In this document: positions 33,101 through 46,515 of the stretch, piece by piece
Position numbering within the stretch: position 1 is the first letter of the stretch
Layout: each line of letters begins with the position of its first letter
Source of the DNA: Rhea pennata
Lineage: Eukaryota; Chordata; Aves; Rheiformes; Rheidae
DNA length: 64,000 bases
Assembly (NCBI RefSeq): GCF_028389875.1
Contig: NC_084672.1
Span: forward strand, 1,695,501 to 1,759,500
Direction of reading: 5' to 3'
Program-made: the position numbers and the translations under genes
The notes under the pieces: generated by a model
The model's input: the letters and a program-made list of their open reading frames with translations, nothing else
Told to the model about the DNA's origin: nothing
The model's database searches: none

Positions 33101-36100
33101 GTCCCTTTCTGGGGACATGAGGCCACAAGTCACATCTGGAGATATCTTAATGCTCATCACTCAGATAGCTCATTCACTCTGTTCCTTCTTTTCACTCTTA
33201 TTTGAGTGCTACGGCTAGTTACTCGTCATTCTTAAATCCTTATACTTCTAGAGTCTGCCAATGATCAGTATCAGTGGAATGCTACACTTCGTAGAAGGTG
33301 ATTATAAACCATATCACATTTCCTAACAATAACATCATGAAATAGTCAACTCAATTATTCCTGCTCAGAAACAATGCACTTTCAAATCATATAGCACTGG
33401 TAAAAAGAAACTTCAATACAAAAAAAAACTTAGGAACATATTTATGTAAAATAAAATTAATGGTATAGTTTATAAACAGTTGGAATGGGGAGGGGGGGAC
33501 CAGAATTCATAGCATACGAATCCCACCTGGTCCCAACTTGTACACACTAATAATTTTAGCTTAATCACTTAAATTTCTTAAGATCATGAATAGCTAGCAA
33601 CACTTATCCAGTGTTCCATGCCCAATTTCCCTAAGAAAAAGACAAAATAACATCTGCTTTGGGTTATATGTTTACTAAATGCATGACAGATTAACAAACC
33701 CAGTTTCTGGAAATTCAGAGATGGAGAATTCCAAAGCCAGAAACATAAGATAAGATTCTGGAAACAGCAGTGGATATGACCAGAAAAATAGTAACGCTAA
33801 CAAAGCACTGCTGTAATGCTTTTTTTCCCTCATCAACAAGCTAAATCACTTTAATAACACAAATGACATTCATCAGAGAGCCATAGTCACCTGTACGAAG
33901 AAAAGACTATTTTGACATTGTGTTTGAATATCTGTCTGTCTGTTAGGCAATGGTTTAATTTCATTGCTAAGTTACAGGCACACTGACAGTCAAGTCACAT
34001 ATACTTACCTTGAAGCAAGAGTAAATAGGGAGCATGGTGGAACTTTGTAGCTGTTGTTACACATTTTCATTCTCCTACCCTGAAAAAAGAGGCTAAAATA
34101 TATATTCACTGCCAATGATGAATAAGTAAAAAGCAGTTATAGTTATCACTACATCAAAAAACGCCTCATAAAATAAGCTAGTGCTAGATTAAACCAGAGG
34201 CAGTGCTATCCATTAACTTCACCAGATAAGCAACTAGCTTCTACTCCACTATTTGCCATTAGAGGGTATTCTCTACAATTTCAGCTATGAAATAAATGGA
34301 CTGTCAGAACAACAGGTAGCTGATTCTGCCTCCCTTGTTTGCACCCTTTCCAGTGTTTATCTCACAACAGCACCACGTGTTTGCCCAGTCTCAAGGTCTG
34401 ATTACAGTGAATTGTCACTTGAGGAGAGCAGGCAGGGAGAAGAGCAAGTCAGGCTGCACCTCCACTTACAGCCTCTTTGGAGCACAGCAGCATGCTTTCC
34501 TGGGTCTGAATTCTTGCAGCTGTATCCTGGTTGTTTAATTCTCTCTGCTTAGAAAGTAGAGGAGTCTCTTCTTATTGGTATATGAGGTTCTGAATGGGGA
34601 TGGCCTTGTTAATTCACAGCTTGAAGTTTCTCCAAAACATTACTTTGCTCACTGACCTTCACCTACTCATGAATCTACTGCATCTGAACTGAGAGGGCCA
34701 AGCTTTGGCCATGGCAATCCCAGGGATATGCACCCTTCTTCTCCTGCCTCATCTCCCCCTCAGGAAGGCTCTTTCCAGTTCTCCTTTTGTAATGATACAG
34801 AAATCTGCAGTTTCTGGTCTCCTGTTGAAGTGATGGTATCTGTCAGTATGCAAACTCGGACTTACTTTCCCTCATCCTCCTCTTGTCTTTTGGTCTCCAC
34901 ATAGGATGGAAATCCATAAAAGATGCTGGCACTGGCTAGCAACAGAAGACTATTGACTTTCATATCACCCCCCTGAAAGGAACCAAGTTGGACACTAAAC
35001 CACAACTCTTTTAAGAGCTGATTTGTCAAAAGGAGCTTATCTTGAAAACCAGTGGCATCTTGCAGGGATCTGAGACAGCAGATGATCAAAGAATCACCAG
35101 AGAGGAACTGAGGTTACAGAAGGGCAGGAACAATTCATTTAATCGCTCTGAACTGAGGGGGACTTGCCTGTATCAAGACCTCAATGAAACATGAGGAATC
35201 TGACTTACCTGAACACAGAGGGATTGCCAAAGACATTAAAGGAGACAGCAAGACTAAGGATATCATGAGTCTTTCTTCCCTAATTCCATCACTTTATCCC
35301 TCAGTTAAAAACAATGGTGTGCCTAAAGCCTTGCTCTGTGTATGTGATCATATTGCTTTAGTTCCTCCTAAAATCTGCGCTGTAAATCTGAGGGTTCCCA
35401 CCTTCAGCTGCAGGGAGATTCTGCTGAAACAGGCAGCTGGACTGTGAGCTCGGGCGAGCACGACTGACACAGATCACAGCCTAAAAATACATGTGCATCT
35501 AATCAAGACTTAAGCAGAGTGACTAAACTTTTTTTTTTTTAAGCTTCCAAAGCTTAACACACAAGACGACTCAGTAAAAGGTCCTACTGACAGAAATCTA
35601 AATAATCCCCCCTCCCCAAAAAAAAAACATTATTCGTCTATAATTCTGTGCTCCTTCCTCTGCTCACTCATCATGAGTGTCTGTAGCTTAGATGTTTCTG
35701 GATAGTAAGACATTCCATCACAAGTTCACTTTACAGTCATGGAGCAAAGAGCCCTTTGCAGAAAAATTGTTATTCAATTATCTCCTTTTTTAAAAGATTC
35801 ATTCCCTAGTCCTAGCTTTCACTCCCCACATGTGCTTCCTTCTCATCAGAGATGCTGAGCAAAGTACTGTGAGTATTTACAGAAGGAAGGTGGAAATTTA
35901 GAACAATCTGAAGATTAGATCAAGGGAAAATGTTTTGCTGGTGACTGTGAAAACCCAACTTAATTGGTGACCTGCTGTCTTAATTTTAGAGGGAAAAGAA
36001 GCCACTTTCAGCATTCTCCCCTAGCTAGAAATATATCAAAATTTATTTTTTTACCTCACAAAATAAAAAACAAAGGTTATTTACAATCATGACAATAAAT

Positions 36101-36370
36101 AATACTTTCCTTGTACTAGGATTTTTCCTGCTACTGGTATTTACCTTTGGTAACCTGTATGCAGAAATAGCATATGTGACCATATGTGTTTGCATGTTTT
36201 GAAAGTTCACAAACATACTAATTAATAAAAAATGCTCAGATTAATTGACTTCTTATTTGTATAATCACTTATCATAAACTTGTACATAAAGTGTAAAAGG
36301 GGTGCAATAAAACAAGTACAGGTTATCTGCATACACAAAAGCAGAATTTGTATGGACAATCACTGCAGAT
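30151..36370. other. Intergenic, CpG-poor AT-rich DNA
   Basis: Nearly free of CpG and without recognisable exons. Short A-rich simple repeats occur, such as the AAAAT-type run near 32490-32512. Nothing else could be identified. Confidence 0.5.
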
Positions 36371-36385
36371 GAGCACATACAGAAT
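36371..36385. repeat. Left flank duplication of the CR1
   Basis: GAGCACATACAGAAT, identical to 36759-36773. The last seven bases may also be read as part of the CR1 terminal repeat. Confidence 0.8.
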
Positions 36386-36758
36386 CACAGAATGGTTGAG
36401 GTTGGCAGGGACCTCTGGAGATGATCTAGTCCAACGCCCCTGTTCAAGCAGGGTCACCTACAGCACGTTAGACAGGATTGCATCCAGGTGGGTTTTGAGC
36501 ATCTCCAGAGAAGGAGACTCTACCACCTCTCTAGGCAACCAGTGTTCTGCCACTCTCAGAGTAAAAGTTTTTCCTCAGGTTCAGATAGAGCTTTCCAAGT
36601 TTCAGTTTGTGCCTGTTGCCTCTTGTCCTCTAACTGGGCACCACCGAGAAGAGTCAGGCCCCATCTTCTTTATGCCTTCCCTTCAGATACTTGTACATGT
36701 TGATAAGATCCCCCCCGAATCTGGGTAGGAAGGAGACCTGTGTTTTGAGCTTCCTTCA
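36386..36758 (-). mobile_element. 5'-truncated CR1 LINE with flanking duplication
   Basis: The plus strand starts with CACAGAATGGTTGAGGTTGG and continues through GATGATCTAGTCCAAC..GAGCAT..ACCACCTCTCTAGGCAACC to GTTGATAAGATCCCCC. This is the reverse complement of the 3' end of an avian CR1, so the element reads on the minus strand and its 3' end is at 36386. A 15-bp sequence, GAGCACATACAGAAT, flanks it on both sides (36371-36385 and 36759-36773) and looks like a target-site duplication. The intact duplication and good match to CR1 suggest a fairly young insertion. The 5' part with the reverse transcriptase is absent. Confidence 0.93.
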
Positions 36759-36773
36759 GAGCACATACAGAAT
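36759..36773. repeat. Right flank duplication of the CR1
   Basis: GAGCACATACAGAAT, identical to 36371-36385, directly abutting the truncated end of the CR1. Confidence 0.8.
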
Positions 36774-38339
36774 GCTGAGACGCTTGTACAGTTATCATCT
36801 AAAAAGCTTGACCCTGCTATGAATGACAGTACAAAAGAAAGCTAAACCATCTAAACCTCCCCCCCCTACCCCGCCTCGAGCATTGCAAGTTCAATAGCGT
36901 TTTGCACATCTGATTAAGCAGCCAATCTGCTGCCAGGTAAGCAAAGAATTTGTGATCCTGTTTGTACAACGCTGAATTCCAGCACACAAGAGGGCAAGTT
37001 GTGAATATTCTGTGGAGCCAATTTGATTAAATCTGTTATTTTTGTAATAGCATTTCTGTATAGAAAAAGTGTTTCCATTTACCCAGTCCTAAATTTAGCT
37101 TAAACAGAAATAGGAATAGATGCTCTGTATGAGGAAAAACCAAGTCATACTTGTGTGCATGTGTATACAAGTGTGTGTATAAAATAAAGATTATATAGAC
37201 ATAATTATGTTTATAATCATATGTACAGATATATATGCACACATACACCAAGATATAGGGCCTAACCAGCCAGTTTCATTTCAAAGTTTATGTTTGGGAA
37301 ATGAAAAATCCTTTTAAAATATTCAATATTTAATAGTTATCAGTCAGTCCTGGGCTTTTCATTTTAAATATGACAAAAGCAAATAACATTTTTTATTTTC
37401 CAATATCCAGAACAGTAGTACTGCACTCAATACAGATAATGATTAACAACAAGAAATCTTCCCCTCTTCCCTCTTTTTCTTTTCAGATCTTTTCTGTCTA
37501 CGCTGTCATTTTTTAGTTTGAAAACCCTTGTGAGATTTGCTGTGTCCAGTCTTGGCACAGTTTTCTCCTCACCCATCACAGCATCCTTAGATGTTGTGGG
37601 CGTGAAGGATGGATTTTAGCCTCTTGACCCGCAGACTTCAAAGTACCATTCTGACATACTTGTGTTTCTTTGTATTGTCTCTAAGGTTCAAGACTCAGCA
37701 ATGAAACCTAGATTCCTGGTATTATAAGTGAGATCAAGGTTGAAATAGATCAGAAAAGCAAGTTCAATCATAATTATTCTTATTAGCAAGAATTAAAGGA
37801 CTGAGTCCAGTGAAGAACAATGAAAATTATTCTTGTAATGGATTTCATGGAAGATGTAGGAGCTTCACTTGACGTTCACAAAAATTAAAGCTAAAAAGGG
37901 ATAAAATTCCTCCCTCTACATACCCAAGGGATAAGTATCAGAGAAGCAGTGCTATTTAACCTAACAGACAATGTTAGTGCAAGGATATATCCAAACCAGC
38001 ATGAAAAGATTAGATGGCTTCTAACCACCAGAGGTTTATGAACAGCCTCAGGATCTTTTCCACTTCTGTGTTTCTAGTTCAAGTCAGAGCTGCAAGCTCC
38101 TTGCTGATCTGACTTCTGATCACAATTCCCTCTAAGAAAAGTTTTGCACTGACATATTGGACTATCCAGAGACCCTTGTTTGGAAAAAACCACTGCAACT
38201 ACTTTCTATTACTGCTACTTCAACCACACAAATACTGGACTACAAGAATGAGCTAAGTGGCAGTGATGAGGAATAGACTCTACTGGCTGTTAAGAAATTA
38301 CAAGGTGAGCATGAGTCAACAGTAACACATGGGAGTGAA
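36774..38339. other. Intergenic, no gene recognised
   Basis: AT-rich unique DNA with a TG/TA-rich, CA-containing low-complexity stretch at 37155-37250. No exon or RNA gene was recognised. Confidence 0.5.
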
Positions 38340-38860
38340 AGACAAATATAATCTCAGGTCTCAGCTGGTGTACAGCACTCAGCTTTGGAGTGCTATCCCT
38401 TAAGAAAGGGTCGGATCAAATACAGACAATCTACAGAAAAACAGTAAGGATGATCAGACATTTAGAAAACAAATTACAGGGAAAAATTGAAGAAACAGAG
38501 GTGGTTTGCCTGACAAAAAGACCACAAAGTCATTAAGCATTTTAAACAAAATGTAAAAAGAAAAAAGTGGTTTTTTACTTTTAATAACAGCTTATTTCTA
38601 TTCATGGCCCATACCAGAAGAAATGGGCTCTACATTGCAGCAAGCAAGATTCAGGTTAAATATTATAAGCAGCAAGGACAGCAAAGTAGTTGAACAAATT
38701 ATTGGGGAGCAGAAACTCCAATACCAGATACCTCTGAAAACAGCCCATACGTCTCTTAGGAAGAACAGAAGTGCAGCTAACCCTGCCTTACAGGGAAGTA
38801 CAGACCAAATGACCTTCCATACCTATGATTCAGTGTTTGATTACTTCATATTCTACCATA
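38340..38860 (+). mobile_element. Ancient, diverged CR1 LINE fragment
   Basis: The order of remnants follows a CR1 3' region in sense: GTACAGCACTCAGCTTTGG, AAGGATGATCAGACATTTAG, AGAAATGGGCTCTACATTGC, AAGCAAGATTCAGGTTAAAT, ACCTCTGAAAACAG, and at the end GACCTTCCATACCTATGATTC, which resembles the CR1 CTTCCAACCTATGATTCTATG terminus. It is far more diverged than the copy at 36.4 kb and is in the opposite orientation. No duplication is visible. Borders are approximate. Confidence 0.6.
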
Positions 38861-41800
38861 AGGCCTAACCACTGACTCATGCCAAATCCTGGGATAGGAT
38901 AAACATAAATGACAACAGTAGAATTGACAGACAGGGAGGCCCAAATAAACAGGAAGACAGCATTGATGGTCCCAAAGGCATGACAGCAAATAACTGAGGA
39001 CTTATAGTCATTACATAAAAGTAGTAGGAGGGGATGTTTATGGGGAATTCCTCCTTGTTTGAAATGCAACAGATGTGCCAGCCTTCATCGTCTATTATAC
39101 CAAGCAAAAGTGGTGGCTGACTCTAAAGGGAGTAAAGTGAGGTAGTAAGAAATAAGGCTGTGCAGGATCTGAGGTAAGGAGAAATACTTCCTATTCAAAG
39201 CATGAGACCAGAGCACAAAAAAAAGGGGGGGGGGAATGAAATAACAAACCACTATCTTGCACAATGCCCTCTGCAGCATTGCTGTTTATGGATGTGACAC
39301 ATGATGACATTTGTCAAGCCTACAAAAAAGTATATTCAAACGAGTGACTAACTAGATGGTGAGATCTGTTTTACATGTATGGATGGCTAAAGGTGTCATT
39401 TCTAAGATCTCATGTAGCAAGAAAATGGAAGTCTAGCCAATGCTACTTAAGAATAGAGAGAAGCTCGTTTCAAAGATGACGCCCAATTTGAATTTACACA
39501 GTAAGCAAATAAGGTTGCTTTATCTGCTGCGACCCAGATATCACTGATCAGGAGGACTGGCAGAAGATAGGGATCTCTGATTTAACTGTGCAATGCATAA
39601 GTCCATGCCTAATTTCCATAGACAATGTCAGAAAAACAACATGAGATTTTAAATTTGGGCAGAAAACAGAACTAGGTAGCAACTGAACTACTGGTTTGAC
39701 CATTAGGTTTGTGCTTACGCAAAATGAGGAACAGAGGAAGCAAGAACAAGACTTTTTTTTGATTATCTACAGAAAACCAAAAGAGGGACAAAAATGACAT
39801 GGTGAAGAAGCATCCAGGAATGTGAGAAAAGAACTGGTGGCAATCACAGATGCCATGGGAAAACAGAAGTCACAAAGAGCATGACTGCTAGTGGCAAAAG
39901 CAAGATGATTGAACCAATTTCTTTTTCTAACTAGTGAAGACTCTTGATCCTCTTATTAGAGAATACATACATATTTATTTTGGCTTTCCATCTCATTGTA
40001 TATTATAGGCTGAGAAGTGTAAGTAGATGTAAGAAAAGCAAATATCATAACAAGTTTCAAAATAATGAAAATTGTTTTTGACTTGAACATCACTACAGTT
40101 GAGCCATGAATTACAATTTTCTTATCTCAAATGATTTATCGGGAAAATCATCTATCTCAGAACAGAATGGATAACTGAGCCATGTACTAAATTTAGTGGC
40201 ATGTTACTTGTTAACCCCAAATATTCACCATAAAAACACTTGTCTTCCAGTGGACTGTTTTCACCTGCAATTTTATAAAAGGCTGAGGTACCACATGAAT
40301 CTCAATTAAATAAGGTTCATACCAATAAACTTGAAAACACATTGCATCTTTCTAGAGGGCAAGAAACAAGCCAGCCATATCATCATTTATACATTCCTAG
40401 ACAATTAAAGCAAAATCTTTTGTTCAGATCGCAGAACTCAGCTGTGTCAGTAGAACTGCTCTGATTGAAGTAATTTAGTTTCAATTACAAAACTGTTCAA
40501 GAACAGATTTGAGTATGATACTCAAGAGATTGAAGACTTCCTTTACAAATGGAAATGTATATTTGGGGGGTGGGGGGAGCAACAAACTGGCTATTACCCA
40601 GGAAACAACAAATGTGTAATAAAATTCTGTATACTGTAAAGGCCTCCCTTTACTAGCGTGGTATATGAAACACTTCCTGTGTTCAAACTCTCCTACCATG
40701 AAAAGGTAAGTAGTAATTCTCACTCTGCAGTCAACTAAATTAAAACTGATTTTTATCAAAGTCCTGTTTCATCCCCAAAACTACTTTTGTGTTTGTAGAC
40801 ACAAAATGCATATGAACTACAGCTTTATAGGACACAGAGTGCACAGGCTACTTGTAGAACTCCCACTTCTGCTACCAAGGAAGTCCATAACCACCTAGGA
40901 GGGAAAACAACAGGATGCAAACTCAGGAGAATCAGGATTCTCAGATGTTTCCAAAACTTATCTTTTAACTAACTGGCAGGACAGATCTCATGTCTGATGT
41001 CTACCAGTAGCCGCCACATAAACTAGCAGATTGTTCTTTATCCTCACTGTAGAAGTTGAAATTTAAGTGGCATATGAGCCAAAACCAAAACACTTATGAA
41101 GCCAATGGTAACAATTCCATTAACTATAGTAGAAGCCAGGCTACTGCATCCAGTACATGTTATTCTCCTTTTTAGCACCAGTTCATTATTCCAATATATC
41201 ACCTCCTCATTAAAAGTATTAATGGTGCAGATACACAAGCATCTTTCTTTGCAAGGTTCTAAAAAGTCCTTTCTACTTTATCTTTACAAGTAGCTTGTTT
41301 TTGATAATAACTTCTAGGTTACAGATTTTACTTTCTTTATTCAAAGACAGAATAAAGTGGGAAAAAAGTATCTGCACACTCAGCACAAATCAAAACTTCA
41401 ATTTGTTAAATTGTTTTTTCATTTTCATCCTGTATGTCTTAAAAGTAGCCACATTTATTTTCATAACTGAGCATAAAAAGGATAGAAGAGACATAGTATA
41501 CTTGCAGATTAGCCTGCACATTTAAAAAGCATCAAGTATATTTTGGGATGGATAGCAGGGGTAACTTAACAGTTGGCTAGGATTAAGTTCTAATCTATCT
41601 TTGTTTCCCACAAGATGCATTTATCATTTACTCCACCTCAACTTACTCATCTACAAAATGGCTGCAAATCTTACTCCTAGTACGTGTATCTCATGGAGTG
41701 TTCTTCATGATTAACATGGTTATTGGCTGGATCTGTCACTGGCTCAACAAGTTCTTCGATCACTAGAAATATTACAAAACACCTTTTCAGAGAGCTGGCT

Positions 41801-42231
41801 AAAACAGAAGTTTCATATCCTCTGGTCACCTGTAACTGACCTTAAAGTTTAACAATGGAAAAATTTAGTTATGCAACTAGGCATGAGAGTGGTGGATGTA
41901 CAATAAACAAAGCCTTTGCATTAGGAAAAAGAAAAAGTCACAAAGAAAAGCAGAGAAACTAAGCGACTTAAAAATTATTATTTCTTAACCTGCTTTGGAG
42001 ACTGTAAAGCGCTACTTGTTGAGGAAAAGAAAGTCTCAGAGATGAGCTGATCACTTCTTAGACTAGCTGAAATTGTACTTCTCATTTTTAAAACTATTTT
42101 TGTTTATAGGTTTTAAAAAAGGATTACTTTAAAAAATAAGCCGTTCCCTCCATATTTGAAAAAGGTCAGAAGACGGCATGGAAAAAGGATTAAGCTATCC
42201 TTTTCAGGCTTGGGGTCTTTTTAACTGTAAA

Positions 42232-42268
42232 GGGGGGGGAAGACGCACCCACCCACCCACACACACCA
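42232..42268. repeat. G run plus CCCA/CA microsatellite
   Basis: A G8 run followed by CACCCACCCACCCACACACAC. A separate short (AC)n lies at 42437-42451. Confidence 0.85.
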
Positions 42269-45200
42269 ACATGTGGTAAAATACATTTTGTACAGAATCT
42301 TATTTTTGAAAATGCCATCTAAAAAAGATGCATTAAAATGCCACTCTCCTCCTCATATTCCATTCAGGCCCTTGCCTGTGTTACCAGAGCCAAGTCAATA
42401 TACCTTCCATCTGCATGGAGGCTGTTCTCTGTTTGAACACACACACACACAGCAGAACCAACACCAAAGCTAATAGCCAGATTGTTTCAAGTAACCAGCA
42501 CTCATTTTTTGAGGACAAACTGACAAACACCTTGTGTATTTTCTTTGTTACAACTATCTTCCACAAAAAGGTCACTTTATTGGGGCTGAGCCCCAATACA
42601 TACATATGTATGTCAGACATGAAAACTACAGATGAGCTAAAAGACTTACCATCATTCTGTCTGCAGTCAAGAAGTGTTTGGAGGAGTACAGGGAGTCTTT
42701 TTGCTCTATAGTACCGCTCAGTTCTGGAGCTTTACTGTAAGATCGATTTTCTGCTTGAATTTAAGTCTGAAAGAATTGTACTATAGCAATCAACAGGGGA
42801 AACAAGTCAGGAATGTTTACAGACTATTTTCACAAAATAAGTAACAATCTTGTGATAACTTGGTATACAAGAACTTTTGACTTCTATTTACCTCTCTCCT
42901 GAATCAAGCCATCAAAGTCTTTACTCAGGAACACCACATAAACTAAAGCAGGTCATTTCTTAAGAAACATGAGGTAGAGATGACAAGAAGTGTGTGTATA
43001 GATGATACTCTGAGGAGCTGGGAAGAAAGGCAAGTATTTACTTACATAGGGCAGAATAATTATTGCTATTGCACAGATAAAATTTTATGATTTTAAGGCA
43101 GATGTAGAGGCTAGACAATCAAATAGATCTGCTTTACCTATAAAACTCAGAATTCTAGACCCATCTTTAATGCTAGCCTGTTGTATAACTTTTGGTAATT
43201 CACTTTAAGCAGAAATTTCCAACACAGAAGATAAAGTACAAAATGAGCACTGATGATGTATATGTTAGAGAATATCAGAAAATATTTTTTCTCATTTGAA
43301 CTAAAAACATGTATTAAATAAGCCTGGATCTAGCAGACTATTTCCTTTCTCCCACCCCACCTTTTTTTTCCCAAAATCTCCTTACTCCCAAAATTCTATT
43401 TTGGAACAGCTGTGAAAACTTTTACTCAACATATTTGGAAGAAATATTAATACTTCAAAATCTGACCTACATTTTAAGGAAGTGACAAACAGAAAGCATC
43501 ACCATGAAGAAAAGGCGAAAACTCCTATTTATTACAATATAGAAATAAAGGTACTACTGAAATAAAATATTATGTATTCAAAGTGTCATAATGGCGTTTA
43601 TATTTAAGGTTATTTATTTTTTGCCTGAATTTATTTGCAAAATTTGACTAATCATTAGAAAAATTCAGTTCACCTGAATCTTGGCCCTTGCATTATTATT
43701 TATAGAAAACACAAAACAAAACAAAATCTTGCCATCCCCAATTCCAAAATTTTAGTGCAGCCCAACATTTAAGGAAATCCTGTGAGGCTTTGATGTCAGT
43801 TTCAAACTTAGCAGAAATAGCTCCATTCGCTTACATGGTTTTGAAGTTGACAAGTGGAACAAGATATTACACTTCTGCTGCTCCCATCTTTATCACTTAC
43901 ACTACAACCAATAGAGCATTGGACACGACAGATTTTTTTAGTACTGGCAGAAGTTACTACAGCAGCTGCACTGGTAATTACGCTGGTAACTGTGTCCTAT
44001 GAATCACATTCCTCTTGAAGTCCCCTGCCCAAGAACTGTCCTCACTTTCATCTTCACTACTTAAACTGTCAGACTTGAAAGCACTCACATCTACCACAGC
44101 AAGTCTAGTACAATACGCCCTTTCCACAGTAGGTGCTTCTTATTTTGAGTGTAAGGAAGATATATGCTCTGTTCTTTTGAGGTACTCTTTTGCTGAATCA
44201 AAACCTAACCATTGTGTAAGGTATAAAACCTGTAGAGTACATAACTACATTTCCTTTCTTTATTTCTTTTTTTTTCCCTTCTTCTTCTACCCCCACCCTT
44301 GGATAGGATAGAGCCAGGTAAATATTGCTAAATGTTTTTTTAAAGTCTAGCTAAATCATAAAACTCCTTTAGCTTCAGCAACATTCACATGCCTGGAAGA
44401 CCAACAGCAGTAAGAATAGCTGAATACTCAGTTACAAAATATATAATATGTATACCAGTCTGAAACTATTCCTCTTCACTAACCACATAATTATTTTCAT
44501 TGTTTAAACTCTGTAGGGGAAACTTTATGATAATAAAGTATCACAGCCATAGGAAAAACACTCATCTGTGATGACATCAGCCTATCTTCATAATAATAAA
44601 ATGATTAACGTTTCAGAAAATAAATACAAAGAAATTTGCCAATTTATATAAAGAATGACTTGGCTACCTAGAGAACATCAAAAGATAAACCTAGTGAATA
44701 TTCTTAAGCATTCCTTCTGCAAAAAAGGGACAATATACAATGCATCTATTAAAAAAAAATCCTAAATGTTCCACAAGTACAACAAACAGTCTTGGCAGGA
44801 AACAGCAAACATATCTGACAACCGAAAACTAGGAAAAAACAGTGTACTGCAAAAGACCGCAGAAAACTTTAAAAAATATAGTGTACAATTTGAGGAAGGT
44901 TTACAAATAGATATTTTCCTGTTTATCCTTATAGACCAGCGAAAAGTGTATGCAACTTCATTTCTCCCCTTTTGTTAAACATTATGAACTCCTAGGCTTC
45001 ACTGGCCTGCCTGACACTGCACAGATGAAAAGGGAGCTAGCATCCTACACTAAACTCTGGAAAAAAAGCGCAGTTTTGACACCTACCAGAAATAGTATAA
45101 TTGCATGCTAAAGACAACAGGAGCACTGTTAGACTGAAAAAACAGTATGTGCGAAGAGAGTGTTGCTTTATTACCTCCTGATATACGTCTTCAACGCGGA

Positions 45201-46490
45201 GCAGATGAAGGACACATTCTTCTCCCAACACCACAGAGTACTAGTAATAGGCATTATGGATATGACATGAAATAAAGCAATGATGGCAAACCACTGGCAC
45301 CACAGCCAAACACGGCCCTGATAGCTCTGAGTTGGCAGTGGTGACAATACTTTCACAAACAAGCTTACGCACCAGAGGAAGAAAAGTGTGCTATGGGCTA
45401 TGGTTGGAAAAGGGGAGGGGAAGAAGGAGGAAAGAGGGTGGGGGGAGGGAAAGTACTGCTACTGCTAGCTCATGTAGCCCAGAGAATAACCTACGTGTAC
45501 AGAAAGGTAGGAAATTGTAATAAGAAACATAGGAAGATTAGTCATTGTTATTGTAATGCTATGTTCACTTAAAAAAAATGTTTTTCATTAACACGCTGCC
45601 TTCTGTGTAGAATCCTGAAAAATGTTTTTAAAACCATGTTTACATAAATTTCACTAAAGTGGTTTTTTTTTAAACATAGTATCCTCACATTACAGAGAGA
45701 GAAAAATGAGAACATGTTTTTTTCCAAGACAGCCAAGCATGATAGAAGGAAGCCTGAAACAATCAGTCATGCTGTTCCTCTGTAGTAGACTTTAAGATTT
45801 AAATAAAATAAAATTAAAATTTTGTCTCATTTTTTTCCCCTAGCTGGGTCCCTTTTTCATTGCACTTTTCATTCTCTGAAATGCCAGGGAGATGACAATC
45901 AAAATAGTGCAGAGTATCCTAATTCCTCCTTATATATGATTTTGCCAGTCAAAGAATATTTCTGCAGAACAGACTACAGTATATTAGTTCATTCCATATA
46001 CAATTTTCTTCTTCACCTAGCACATTAAAGTAGTTCCTTCCCAGTCTGTACATTGCTTAAACAGCCTTTCTGCATTCCTTATCTGAGCTTCCTAGTTGTA
46101 TATTAGTCTCTTATTTGAAATATAACTAGAAAACAGAACATTGTGACACAACTATGCCATATTTGCAAGCAATTAACGCAGAAACCAATGGGAATCATTC
46201 ATAAGTCAGAATAATTACATACCAGTCCCAAATGTCAGTACTAGAAATCATATTGTTTTGAACTTGTCTAACTCCCTCAAGGGATTGATTACATCAAAAA
46301 TTCTGAGCAAATAACAGCAGATAAGAACATCCCTGAATCTAAATTTGACCCTGCTGCTTGTACCTTGCTAACTGCTATTAACCTGGGATACACTTAAACA
46401 AATGAACTAGAGACAAAAGGCAGAGCACAAACATCCAAGCCTCTTAAAATGGTGCTAAGCTCCAGTGCTTATTTGCCTAAAGATTTCAGC

Positions 46491-46515
46491 TTTTTTTTTT
46501 TTTTTTTTTTTTTTT
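46491..46515. repeat. Poly(T) run, T25
   Basis: Twenty-five uninterrupted T. No retroposon sequence was recognised next to it. Confidence 0.95.
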
